The notes under the pieces: model-generated
Databases searched by the model: none
Told to the model about the DNA's origin: nothing
The model's input: the letters and a program-made list of their open reading frames with translations, nothing else
Assembly: GCF_019402645.1 (NCBI RefSeq)
Contig: NZ_VKKS01000001.1
Coordinates: 619,450 to 683,449, forward strand
Direction: 5' to 3'
DNA length: 64,000 nt
Source: Morganella morganii
Lineage (GTDB): Bacteria; Pseudomonadota; Gammaproteobacteria; Enterobacterales; Enterobacteriaceae
Translations under genes and position numbers: made by a program
Shown: in pieces, positions 19,066-27,450 of the stretch
Position numbering within the stretch: the stretch's first letter is position 1
Layout: every line of letters begins with the position of its first letter

Positions 19066-20887
19066 TGATGGTTATTGTGTGGATTGTAACAAACGTAAAG
19101 CATGGATTGAGATTGTCCTGGTCGATGAACTGAATCAGCCGGTTGCGGGAATGCCCTATACATTAAAAATATATAATGGTGAAAAAAGAACCGGAATAAC
19201 GGATGCCAACGGTTTTTTACGGGAGGAAAATCTGCCGCCGACGGGCGGGGGGTTTTCTGTGGATGCACAGTCTCTCGCGGATGAGATGGAGCAAAGACCG
19301 CTCAGAGTTAACCGCAGCGGCCTGGCATCAAAAGCGATGTATGATGCCCGGAAGAGGAATGATTTTTATCGTTATGTCACGATTGGCAGATTGTGTGATT
19401 CCATGCCGAAAATTGAAAACCGGAATGAACCGGAACCACCGGCCTATCATTTTCAGTCTGATAATCCCAAAGGCATTTTTGTTAAATTTGACAATCGCCG
19501 GTTAGTGTTTGAAATCTGTCCTTTCAGGGCATGGTCATTTCTGTTGCATCACCAGAAAGAGTATTCAATTGTAACTGCCTGTAATTTAAGTATTCTTTCT
19601 GTTCTGGCATACGCCAGCCTGAAAGCCAATGATGCTGAAGATCCAACCGAAAGCAACTATCCGGGTTCGGTAGAAGATGTGTTTCTGAATCAGTTTTTTG
19701 ATTTATCGAAAATACCAACCCAGTTTGAACGCCGTAATTTTACACCGGTTGTGTATGATGTGCCGTTCAGTGAACGATATACGGAAATTGAATTTATTGA
19801 TACAAAAAAAGATTTAGATACACAACTGTTTTTTATTGCCAATAAGAAAGAAATGATTATTGTCTGGCGCGGGACAGCAGGAATAACGGATTTAAAAACT
19901 GACATGACTTTCAAACCCGTGAAATTAGACAGTGATATGCACGTATCAGGATATGTCCACGCCGGGTTTTATCAGGCATTTAAGGTAATAGACAAAGAAT
20001 ATAGCCGCAGAAATCAAACTAAGGATATGCCTGATGTAAAGATATTAAAATATATAAATTCACGGAGTAAAGACAGAAAACTGTTTATAGCAGGACATAG
20101 CCTTGGCGGGTGCCTGGCATTACTTACCGCCATCAGCATGAGGGAATACAATCCTGTACTGTATACCATCGGAATGCCGAGGGTATTAACCTTATCTGTC
20201 GGAAAGCAGCTGGATGATATCGTTCATCACCGTCATGTCAATCAGGACGATTTAGTCCCCGGTCTTCCTTTTGAACAAAATATGAATAATGATTTTTTTG
20301 TTAATGACAATGATTTTTCAGGATATACGTATGAAGTGATACAGGTGTTAACGGATATTAACCCGCAAATGGTTATCCCCAATAAAATAATGCGTAGTTT
20401 AAAAAATAAAGATGATATCTATATTCATCACGGAAGCCCTGTGCATTTTTATGAAAAAACGGTTTACAGCTATAAGTTTAACTTCTACGGGGATGGTATA
20501 CCGACCAGTGTGACAGAAAAACTCTATCTGGTATCAGAATTATTACCTGATAACGAGTATAAATCAAAATACTTCGAACTTTACCGCATACCACGAAACT
20601 CGGCCACTAATCCATTTGGCGTGGCTGACCATTCATCCGTTAAGTATACTGACTTTATTATAAAAAGATTAGCTTATTTATTGAAAGACAATAAAATGAG
20701 TGACTCTGCATACGAAATAAGACTGGAATTTGAACGACAAAAGGCTAATTTAAGGAGTACCTATTCTGAAAGTCAGTATTTGTTTGATCTGGATTTAATG
20801 CTGTCTGACACATTGTTGCCGACATTATTAACACCGGAGGGTATTACAGCCTTAAAAAGGTATAAAGATGAAACGAAAAATAATTAA
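19055..20887 (+). CDS. putative T6SS lipase effector (class 3 lipase, Tle2-like)
   Basis: The start ATG 19055 (610 residues, MQYNDGYCVDC) is preferred over upstream codons lying in the adaptor gene. Residues 15-80 look like a transthyretin/Ig-type beta domain (NQPVAGMPYTLKIYNGEKRTG). A class 3 lipase domain follows with DTQLFFI, MIIVWRGTAG (oxyanion region) and the nucleophile elbow GHSLGG with Ser349; Asp398/Asp399 in NQDDLVPG is the likely triad acid. Class 3 lipase effectors of type VI systems hydrolyse phospholipids of target cells. Lack of a signal peptide, the preceding adaptor and the following lipoprotein and PAAR fit an effector. The exact Tle subfamily is inference. Confidence 0.8.
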   Translation: MQYNDGYCVDCNKRKAWIEIVLVDELNQPVAGMPYTLKIYNGEKRTGITDANGFLREENLPPTGGGFSVDAQSLADEMEQRPLRVNRSGLASKAMYDARKRNDFYRYVTIGRLCDSMPKIENRNEPEPPAYHFQSDNPKGIFVKFDNRRLVFEICPFRAWSFLLHHQKEYSIVTACNLSILSVLAYASLKANDAEDPTESNYPGSVEDVFLNQFFDLSKIPTQFERRNFTPVVYDVPFSERYTEIEFIDTKKDLDTQLFFIANKKEMIIVWRGTAGITDLKTDMTFKPVKLDSDMHVSGYVHAGFYQAFKVIDKEYSRRNQTKDMPDVKILKYINSRSKDRKLFIAGHSLGGCLALLTAISMREYNPVLYTIGMPRVLTLSVGKQLDDIVHHRHVNQDDLVPGLPFEQNMNNDFFVNDNDFSGYTYEVIQVLTDINPQMVIPNKIMRSLKNKDDIYIHHGSPVHFYEKTVYSYKFNFYGDGIPTSVTEKLYLVSELLPDNEYKSKYFELYRIPRNSATNPFGVADHSSVKYTDFIIKRLAYLLKDNKMSDSAYEIRLEFERQKANLRSTYSESQYLFDLDLMLSDTLLPTLLTPEGITALKRYKDETKNN

Positions 20888-21617
20888 AAGAGTAATTATT
20901 GCTATTCCTGTACTGTTTTTGGTAAAGTGCAGTGGTGTCGTTGATGATATTCTCGGGAGTCAATTTCCGCTCAATATCCACAATGACGGCAATAATATAA
21001 AAATACATATAAATGATATAAAAGACTCAGTGGTGACAGTTAAAGCAACATACTTATCCAAAAAGTGTACTACAGCACATCTGGATGCTGCATACACAAA
21101 AATATCTTACTCCTCTGATGAAGAAAGTGTGAGTATTGATAATATTGACAATAACGATGGCATTACTGTTTTTACCGTTCCTATTAATGGAGGAGGATGG
21201 TGCAACTGGGGATTAACTAAAATTTTCATAAAACCGACCCCCCATAAAAATAAAGGTACAGTATCAACATCAATACCTATAGATGTAGTGAATTCAGACA
21301 TAAACTATATTTCTTATGATATTTTACTCGCCCCTGTAATTATAAAGGAATATAATGGAGAAGATGAGTTTTATTACAAGGTTTCAAATATCGGAGATAA
21401 TAAAATATCAAATAATAAAAGCGGGGAAATTTATATTAATGCAACATTAAAAAATGAATTATTAACCTATTCACTTGTGGATAAAGGCGTGGTTATTTTT
21501 CCAAATGGCGTTAAAAAAAATTTCAGTAGTCACAGCGACCTCATATCCCCGGATTTTAATGAAATTGTGGAAAACAGTACATTAAAAGACAAAATTATAA
21601 CGGAAAAAGAACAATAA
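20868..21617 (+). CDS. putative immunity lipoprotein for the lipase effector
   Basis: The 249-residue protein overlaps the effector by 20 bases. It has a short positively charged N-terminus and a hydrophobic segment ending LFLVKC, so Cys21 could be lipidated, although Lys at -1 is unusual for a lipobox. The rest is a beta-rich periplasmic-type sequence with Cys pairs, and base composition is much more AT-rich than its neighbours. Immunity proteins to phospholipase effectors are periplasmic or lipoproteins, and the tight overlap fits co-expression. No family is recognised, so function is inferred from position only. Confidence 0.6.
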   Translation: MKRKIIKRVIIAIPVLFLVKCSGVVDDILGSQFPLNIHNDGNNIKIHINDIKDSVVTVKATYLSKKCTTAHLDAAYTKISYSSDEESVSIDNIDNNDGITVFTVPINGGGWCNWGLTKIFIKPTPHKNKGTVSTSIPIDVVNSDINYISYDILLAPVIIKEYNGEDEFYYKVSNIGDNKISNNKSGEIYINATLKNELLTYSLVDKGVVIFPNGVKKNFSSHSDLISPDFNEIVENSTLKDKIITEKEQ

Positions 21618-21618
21618 A

Positions 21619-21891
21619 ATGAATGGTAAACGGGTTATTTGCCTCGGAGATTCCACCGACCACGGCGGTGAAGTGATTTCAGCCGCACAGGTGAAAACCA
21701 CGGTTAACGGGCGCCCCGTCGCCACAGAAGGTGACTTGGTTTACTGTCCTCAGTGCAAAGGGACATTTCCGATAACAGAAGGTTCTCCGGTGATGAGGTT
21801 TAAGGGCAAAGGTGTTGTATATGAAGGCATGAAAACAGCCTGCGGAGCAATATTATTTGCCTCCGCTGATGAGCTTGTTATCAAATCATGA
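21619..21891 (+). CDS. PAAR-domain T6SS spike-tip protein
   Basis: The 90-residue protein shows CLGDSTDHGGEVI, NGRPVATEGDLVYCPQC and KTACGAIL, the three repeats of a PAAR cone with conserved Cys/His zinc ligands. It starts two bases after the immunity gene stop and completes the hcp-vgrG-adaptor-effector-immunity-PAAR set. It has no extension, so the effector is a separate polypeptide. Copy B of the direct repeat begins about 105 bases after its stop. Confidence 0.88.
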   Translation: MNGKRVICLGDSTDHGGEVISAAQVKTTVNGRPVATEGDLVYCPQCKGTFPITEGSPVMRFKGKGVVYEGMKTACGAILFASADELVIKS

Positions 21892-21996
21892 ATACATCCG
21901 GGATAAATAGAAACATGTGCCGTTCAACCTCCTGTTCTTTGAGGCCGGGCTTAAAGGTATGGCAACAGTAGCCATACTGAACCGCAACAGAAAAGC

Positions 21997-22309
21997 CCGG
22001 CAGACATGTGTTCATGTACGCGCGCAAATAGTCATTATTTCATTGTCACTGCCCTATGAGTCACCATAAATGTCATGCAGCCATTCAGTATTTTGATAAT
22101 CAGCGATTTTTTAACACAGACCTGAATTCATATCATAATGTCATAACCTTACCGGCCGTAATGCGACATAACCTAAACGGCACTTACACTACAATCTGAA
22201 ATTGACCTAAAAGACATCACCTTAGCGTCAGTGATTGTGACGTATACTCAAATGTCATATCATTATTATCCTTGCAGGGTATTCATATACTCACTCAGGC
22301 AATTTTTGC
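21997..22309 (+). repeat. long direct repeat, copy B (after the PAAR gene)
   Basis: It matches 14826-15141 in the same orientation at a distance of about 7.17 kb, with the best conserved part at 22090-22263. Together the copies bracket the whole hcp-to-PAAR module, so unequal recombination would delete or duplicate exactly that cassette. The stretch 21892-21996 holds nothing recognisable. Confidence 0.85.
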
Positions 22310-22340
22310 AAAAAGCGCATTATTCTCATTTTCATTATAT

Positions 22341-23310
22341 TTAATAACCATTTTGATCCTCTTTTAATTTACTATATAATTCTGAAATTGTATTAATTTT
22401 TAAAAATCTTTCTCCTGCTAAAATTTCAGCAATAGCAGCTCGCATTAAAACATTAATAATTAAATTATCTTGTGATAAATTTTTGGTTCTACCATGTACG
22501 ATAGCTGACCTTAATGAATAAACTTTCTTAACTAATTTTTCTGTTTCTAGTCTGCTTTTCAGATCTTTATCCACTACAAATACAAAAACATCCGCTAATT
22601 TCTCACCTGTACTTTTTTGAAAAAGACTTCCTTCATCATAAGAAAATAAAATTTCTAACGATATACATGTATAAATAATAGAATTTTTACTACCTGCAGT
22701 TAATGAGGATTCCCCTGGATATATCGCTGCATTTAACAATTGATTATCAATATCTTTTAGTTTTTCTCCTTATGTCTTTTTTCATAAATATCCCATAATA
22801 AGCTAAACGGTTCATTCTTTGAAAAAATCATTATTAACTGGGGTTTTTTCTTTTAAATCATTACTTAAATTACCGGATTCAAGTTTATATTCTTTATTTG
22901 TTAATTGGTAAGATATCGTGTTAACATACATGTACTCATGAGATGCACCAGGCTTTAATGGCAAGCAGGTAGAAATGAAAATACTATTATCCCCCCCCCC
23001 ACTGATATAAAAAATAATATTTATAAAATCTTTAAATATATTATCTGCTTTTTTTATTGCTATGTGTTTATCATAACATTATTAATTATCGTTCTAATAA
23101 ACATACCATATTAATTACACGTTGGAATTTACAGATCTTCTAAATAACTAAATTCAAAACATGATAATTTATATTTACGCTCTCCGTTATCTAACCTTAA
23201 TCCCGATATGGGTGCAGTAACATGATATTCACATGGCTTTATATCAATTTTATATTCAGATCGTTTGATCTCAATTATTTTTCTTTCCGTAAATTTTTTC
23301 TGGGATACTT
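22341..23310 (-). pseudogene. frameshifted HEPN-domain protein (ApeA-like) remnant
   Basis: Three open segments on the minus strand in different frames read as one decayed gene: 23119-23310 (KIIEIKRSEYKIDIK ... FSYLEDL stop), about 22812-23090 (AIKKADNIFKDFI ... NNDFFKE stop), and 22341-22770 (ending KLKEDQNGY). The last contains LRSAIVHG, the R-x4-H signature of HEPN ribonucleases, in an Apea-like C-terminal domain. Frames switch near 22815 (reading NEPFSLLWDIYEKRHKEK in the third frame) and again near 22770 at an A run. A run of ten G on the coding strand lies at 22991-23000. HEPN proteins of this type act in phage defence; this copy should be inactive. Confidence 0.65.
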
Positions 23311-23582
23311 ACAGACTGACCTGCGCCGTGCAGCATGATAATAGGGTATTTATGCGGATTCTCCGGGATTTGGTAGAACACAGACGCATGATCGCCATGA
23401 TAAGTTTGGCCGGCAGAATCCAGCGGCTTTTTCGCGTCAAATGTTCCCGGTGAGGTGATGATAGTGCCACCGGCAGAAAAGCTTCCCTGTTCCTGAATGA
23501 CCATCGGTCCTGCGTATACCGACTGAGTCACCAGACCACCCGCCATCATGCAGATGGCCAGCGTTTTTAAAATCGTCTTCAT
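23271..23582 (-). pseudogene. truncated alpha/beta-hydrolase, N-terminal part only
   Basis: The start ATG (complement 23580-23582) follows GAGG. A signal peptide (MKTILKTLAICMMAGGLVTQSVYA) leads into FDAKKPLDSAGQTYHGDHASVFYQIP and MLHGAGQ, the oxyanion/first strand region of a secreted alpha/beta-hydrolase. After HGAGQS the sequence runs into 14 unrelated residues and stops at 23271. The nucleophile and His domains are missing, so the gene is cut at about 23310-23325, the junction with the AT-rich HEPN remnant. This probably marks the right edge of inserted DNA. Confidence 0.7.
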
Positions 23583-23771
23583 GATTACATCCTCTGTTAT
23601 GTGTACCATGCAATCATATCTGAGTTGTCTGCGTTAATTATTCAGCACCCCTGATTGCCCTTATTTGGCAGATTCATGAATGCGGACGATTAGCCGCGTA
23701 TCGTTTCAGTGAGATCGTTAGCCCTGCTGTTTGCCCGTAAATCATCGTTATTACCGATCAGAAGTTCATAA

Positions 23772-24467
23772 CTACGGAACCTGAATACCTAACCATTGCC
23801 GGAATTGTTTTTTTCCTTTTTCGGTAATGGTCACTTCACGGTAGCCCGGTGTGCGGGCAAGCCATCCCTGTTGTTCGCAATGAGTGAAAAAGGCGGCCCC
23901 CAGATAGCCGCCGAGGTGAAACCTGCGTTCACTCCAGTCCAGACAGCCGCAGCAGAAAACCTGTTTTACCGTGTGTGCGGGGGGCAGTCCGAGAGTGGTC
24001 AGTGCGGATTCTCCCGCTGTCGTCAGCGTGCTTCCGTCTTCAGTTATCCATCCTTTTTCCTGCATCGCATCATAAACAGCAACTGCCGTTTCCCCGGCAA
24101 GGTGGTCATAACAGGTTCTGGCCTGCCGTAAATGCAGCGGGGCGGAGGATTTACGGACGGCGGCCGTTACCGGAATACCGGCGAGATTCATCATTTTTTC
24201 GATGATTTCGGCTACGTTTAATCCGGCAAGCTGATAATAGCGGTGACGCCCCTGCGGAATACAGATGATCAGCTTTCCGGCGACCAGTTTTGTCAGATGT
24301 GCGCTGGCAGTAGATGCACTGATACCGGCGGCAATACTCAGCTCGGTTGCTGTCCGGGCTCTGCCGTCCATCAGAGCGCAGAGCATACGGATACGGGACG
24401 GATCGGCAAGTGCGGCGGCTACACCGGCGAGGGCGGTTTCTAATTCAGACGCGTATTCTTCGGACAT
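23772..24467 (-). CDS. ArsR-family helix-turn-helix transcriptional regulator
   Basis: The 231-residue protein has an N-terminal winged helix of ArsR type: LADPSRIRMLCALMDG, TATELSIAAGISASTASAHLTKL (recognition helix) and QGRHRYYQLA (wing). The C-terminal ~120 residues are a second domain with CCGCLDWSERRFHLGG, found in longer ArsR-like repressors; metal ligands of classic ArsR are not evident. It is followed upstream, 14 bases away and in the same direction, by the small monooxygenase gene, so the two are probably co-transcribed and the regulator may sense a quinone-like or organic ligand. That ligand is a guess. Confidence 0.8.
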   Translation of the reverse strand: MSEEYASELETALAGVAAALADPSRIRMLCALMDGRARTATELSIAAGISASTASAHLTKLVAGKLIICIPQGRHRYYQLAGLNVAEIIEKMMNLAGIPVTAAVRKSSAPLHLRQARTCYDHLAGETAVAVYDAMQEKGWITEDGSTLTTAGESALTTLGLPPAHTVKQVFCCGCLDWSERRFHLGGYLGAAFFTHCEQQGWLARTPGYREVTITEKGKKQFRQWLGIQVP

Positions 24468-24481
24468 ATCCCCTCCGCAGA

Positions 24482-24790
24482 TTATTCCTGCCCGAATGCA
24501 TACTCACGGCTGATTTCAGCAATACGGATCCGGTAAAAAGAGAAAATATCCGCTTTACCTTCTTCCTGAGCCTGCCGGTGTTGCAGGTTTTGTTTCCATT
24601 TCAGCAGAGACGCTTCGTCTTCCCATAATGAGAGCGATAATAATTTGCCCGGGGTGCTCAGGCTGGCAAAACGTTCAACCGAGATAAAGCCGTCTGCGTC
24701 ATTGAGCAGCGGACGCAGCCCGGCGGCAATATCCAGGTAACGGGATTGCTTATCTTCCGGCATGGTAACTTCAAAAATCACAGCAAACAT
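24482..24790 (-). CDS. antibiotic biosynthesis monooxygenase (ABM) fold protein
   Basis: The 102-residue protein shows the ferredoxin-like ABM pattern: AVIFEVTMPEDK at the start, GFISVERFASL in the middle and LLSLSLWEDEASLLKW, with a C-terminal IRIAEISREY. Such dimers oxidise quinols or degrade haem, or are only structural relatives. It is the first gene of a unit with the ArsR regulator. A second ABM protein lies 300 bases away. Confidence 0.75.
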   Translation of the reverse strand: MFAVIFEVTMPEDKQSRYLDIAAGLRPLLNDADGFISVERFASLSTPGKLLSLSLWEDEASLLKWKQNLQHRQAQEEGKADIFSFYRIRIAEISREYAFGQE

Positions 24791-25098
24791 AGGTTTCTCC
24801 TTATGCAGTCAGGATAATCATAACGAAAGCACCGGGAAAACACTTCGCTGAGTAACGAAATATGAAAAATTACTTCCGGTAACGGACACCGATAGCAGAC
24901 TAAAAACCGGATACGTTGAGTAAGGCAATCAGCCTGCTGTTCAGATCATTTATTTTAATCTTACTGAGAAGGGTTATATGTCTCTGCAATTGCGGGGGCG
25001 CGGAGACCCCGGTTTTTACTGAAAGCCCTGAATATTCCGGTTGATGAACAGCTGGCAACCTTTGTGCCGGGCCTGGTGACGGCGAATAGTACCGTCTG
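24791..25098. other. intergenic stretch with a coding remnant
   Basis: On the plus strand 24976-25000 reads ATGTCTCTGCAATTGCGG and stops after 14 codons; a second open stretch at about 25017-25100 reads LKALNIPVDEQLATFVPGL, which looks protein-like but has no start. I do not recognise the family. It looks like debris of a deleted gene. Confidence 0.4.
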
Positions 25099-25389
25099 TT
25101 ATTTAACCGCGCTGTCCATCAGGATAAAACGCGGTTCGGCGCGCTTATACTGATTAATGGCCGGCACCAGGCGGCGGAAGTGCTCACTGGCGCAATGGGT
25201 ATCCAGCGCAACCTGATCCGGCCAGGTTTCGATAAAGACAAAATGCCCGGGATCTTTTTGATCGACAAACAAATCATAACTGATGCACAGTGGCTCACGG
25301 CGGGTGGCGGCAACCAGTTCTTCATACATCGGCATCAGAATGTCAACGGCATCCGGCTGCATAAAATCTTCAGCAATAACTTTTAACAT
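25099..25389 (-). CDS. ABM-fold putative quinol monooxygenase (YgiN-like)
   Basis: The 96-residue protein starts at ATG complement 25387-25389 after AGGAGA. The layout is MLKVIAEDFM, then MYEELVAATRREPLCISYDLFVD and HFVFIETWPDQVALDTHCAS, followed by HFRRLVPAI. The E-x-W-x-D/H-H pattern is typical of YgiN-like enzymes. It is divergent from the cyclase gene, with about 130 bases between them. Confidence 0.8.
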   Translation of the reverse strand: MLKVIAEDFMQPDAVDILMPMYEELVAATRREPLCISYDLFVDQKDPGHFVFIETWPDQVALDTHCASEHFRRLVPAINQYKRAEPRFILMDSAVK

Positions 25390-25523
25390 TGTGTTCTCCT
25401 TGTCCGGTGCGGACAACAACATGAAATATCTGCAAATGAACTTCCCCGGCAAGCCGTGTAAATTCTGACTGATAACCAGAGCATAAATCACAACAACTAC
25501 CGGTATAGCATTGAGGAGGCAGA

Positions 25524-26264
25524 ATGTCATCATCATTAATCGGGGCAATTAATCTGTTAAAGTCAAAAAAATGGGTTGATCTGACACACGTATTTAATGC
25601 GGATTCACCGCACTTTTTTATGTTTGATCCGGCGGAATTCAAAACCCTGTTTGATTACCGGGACGGCTTTTTTGCCCAGCAGTTTACCTTTCCCGGCCAG
25701 TACGGCACCCATATAGATGCACCGTGTCATTTTGTACAGGGGCGGCGCTTTGTTCACGAGCTGGAACTGAAAGAGCTCGTGCTGCCGCTGGTCGTGATTG
25801 ATCAGTCCGCCCGTGCACAGCAGGATGCGGATTTTTCCTTATCCGCAGATGATGTGCTGGCTTTTGAGCGGGAGCACGGCCGTATTGAAAGCGGCAGTTT
25901 TGTTGCGCTGCGCACGGACTGGAGCAAACGCTGGCCGTCACAGGCACTGATGGATAACAAAGACGCGGAAGGTAACAACCATATTCCGGGCTGGGGGATG
26001 GATGCACTGGAATTTCTGTTCCGTGAGCGGGGGATCAGCGCGGTGGGGCATGAAACTTTTGATACGGATTCAGCACAGGATTTCCGCAAAAACAGTGCAC
26101 TTCCGGCGGAATATTTTGTACTGGAGCAGGATGCGTATCAGATAGAGCTGCTGACCAACCTGGATAAAGTACCGGCCAAAGGTGCGGTCATTTTTAATAT
26201 CGTGGCAAAGCCGGACAATGCGGGCGGATTCCCTGTCCGGTCATTTGCGATTTTACCGGATTAA
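25524..26264 (+). CDS. cyclase-family metal-dependent hydrolase (kynurenine formamidase-like)
   Basis: The 246-residue protein has the cyclase-family signature YGTHIDAPCHF (family pattern H-x-G-T-H-x-D-x-P-x-H), with the metal ligands, and a later SAVGHETFDTD. Members include kynurenine formamidases and hydrolases that open amide or lactone rings. A strong AGGAGG precedes ATG 25524. Its stop touches the convergent sctL stop. The ABM genes and ArsR regulator nearby suggest a small aromatic-compound handling cluster, which is inference. Confidence 0.85.
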   Translation: MSSSLIGAINLLKSKKWVDLTHVFNADSPHFFMFDPAEFKTLFDYRDGFFAQQFTFPGQYGTHIDAPCHFVQGRRFVHELELKELVLPLVVIDQSARAQQDADFSLSADDVLAFEREHGRIESGSFVALRTDWSKRWPSQALMDNKDAEGNNHIPGWGMDALEFLFRERGISAVGHETFDTDSAQDFRKNSALPAEYFVLEQDAYQIELLTNLDKVPAKGAVIFNIVAKPDNAGGFPVRSFAILPD

Positions 26265-26884
26265 TCCGGATATATTTCCCGCAGCACAGTCAGCTGGTTT
26301 TCCAGGGTGGCATGGATAATCTGTCTGCCCTGGCAGATAAGACAATCCCCCGGAAGCAGGGTGCAGTCAGTATCGACGGAAATATCGTCCGGCAGTGATC
26401 GTGTGCCTTCAGATGATAACCATTGATGCAGGAAATCTGCCTGAGCCGGGTGTACGACCAGGGTCAATGCAGACCCGGGTTTTATCAGGCTGAGGCTGCG
26501 GTGCAGGGCTGCCCGCAACCGGTTCTCCGGCGGTGTCTCTTCGAGCAGGATGTGTATAGTGTGGCAAATAAGTGCCGTTATTTCATCATCAAGCTGTGCG
26601 ATAACCTCTTTGCAGTGAAGCCGGGTCTGTAACAGGGCATGAGCCTGCTCCGCAGCAAGATCAGCCTGTGCCTGTCTGCGGGTATTCTCCAGTTCCTCTG
26701 TCAGAGCGGCCTGCATCTTCTGCCGTAACTGCTCCGTTTCTGTCTTCAGTGCCCCGGTGGTGAGCAGTTCCCTGTAGTCTGCTGCCCTGATAATGCAGGG
26801 AGCGGCGGTCAGCGTAAATGACGCGGTGGTCAGCCTGCTGAAGGGCAGACTGACGGTGTCAGAACCTGAGATATTGTCTGGCAT
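26261..26884 (-). CDS. sctL: type III secretion stator protein SctL (YscL/PscL)
   Basis: The 207-residue protein has the FliH/YscL layout: a variable N-terminus, a long helical region (residues 45-105, Ala/Gln-rich KTETEQLRQKMQAALTEEL) and a C-terminal V-ATPase-E-like domain with LLPGDCLICQGRQIIHATLENQL. SctL binds the ATPase SctN and links it to the SctQ pods. It overlaps sctK by about 55 bases and no ribosome binding site is visible before ATG 26884, suggesting coupled translation. It is the last gene of the sctC-L operon. Confidence 0.85.
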   Translation of the reverse strand: MPDNISGSDTVSLPFSRLTTASFTLTAAPCIIRAADYRELLTTGALKTETEQLRQKMQAALTEELENTRRQAQADLAAEQAHALLQTRLHCKEVIAQLDDEITALICHTIHILLEETPPENRLRAALHRSLSLIKPGSALTLVVHPAQADFLHQWLSSEGTRSLPDDISVDTDCTLLPGDCLICQGRQIIHATLENQLTVLREIYPD

Positions 26885-27450
26885 AATATTTTAAAAAAAG
26901 AAGTAAGTTCAGCAGGAAATGATGCCGGTATCGAAGTTTGCGGGAAACGCAGTTCCGCCCGGCGGCGAAATTGCACATGACAATCCTGTATCAGAAACAG
27001 CCACAGCCGGTAACCGGTCGTGCTGAGAATGAGATCATCCTGTTTTGTGTCTGTGAGTGAGTGCTGATACTCCCGCAGAGGCCGGAGCAAACCGGGCCGC
27101 CAGCGCAGCAACAGTGCCGCATCTGCCGGTGTCAGGACGGAAAAAGGCTGACGGCGTGCCGGATCAGGCCAGCAGATCATCAGGTCGTTCAGATAAAAAC
27201 AGCAACCTAAAATCGTCAGAAAACGCCGTAGTTCTGCATCATCAAATAATATAACACGCTGAAGACCTTTGAGTTCTGCCATATTTTCTGATAAAGAATA
27301 ATGTTCAAACAGCAGGGTATTGAGAACCGGGTCTCTGTATTTATCCGGTAAAGCGGCGAGGTGAGAATAATAGGGGAGTGCATGCAGATGATCTGCATGA
27401 CAATACATCGCCGGGCAAAAAAAGAACTGGAAATCAGTCAGCGCTGCCAT
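26830..27450 (-). CDS. sctK: type III secretion sorting-platform protein SctK
   Basis: The 206-residue protein starts MAALTDFQFFFCPAMYCHADH, similar in layout to YscK/PscK, which cap the cytoplasmic pods under SctD. Conservation in this family is weak, so position between sctJ and sctL carries most weight. The start (complement 27448-27450) lies inside the last codons of sctJ. Seven T on the coding strand (26893-26899) precede the sctL start. Confidence 0.75.
   Translation of the reverse strand: MAALTDFQFFFCPAMYCHADHLHALPYYSHLAALPDKYRDPVLNTLLFEHYSLSENMAELKGLQRVILFDDAELRRFLTILGCCFYLNDLMICWPDPARRQPFSVLTPADAALLLRWRPGLLRPLREYQHSLTDTKQDDLILSTTGYRLWLFLIQDCHVQFRRRAELRFPQTSIPASFPAELTSFFKILCQTISQVLTPSVCPSAG

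Noticed and set aside
22991..23000. Ten-C tract as an active phase-variation switch
   Set aside because: The surrounding gene is broken at other places as well, so switching here could not restore a full protein. It is kept only as part of the pseudogene finding.
13949..23330. Second copy of the tRNA-Gly 3' end as right attachment site
   Set aside because: I looked for the CGCCCGCTCCA end and the GGGTTCGATTCCC arm around 14800 and 23250-23330 and found neither.
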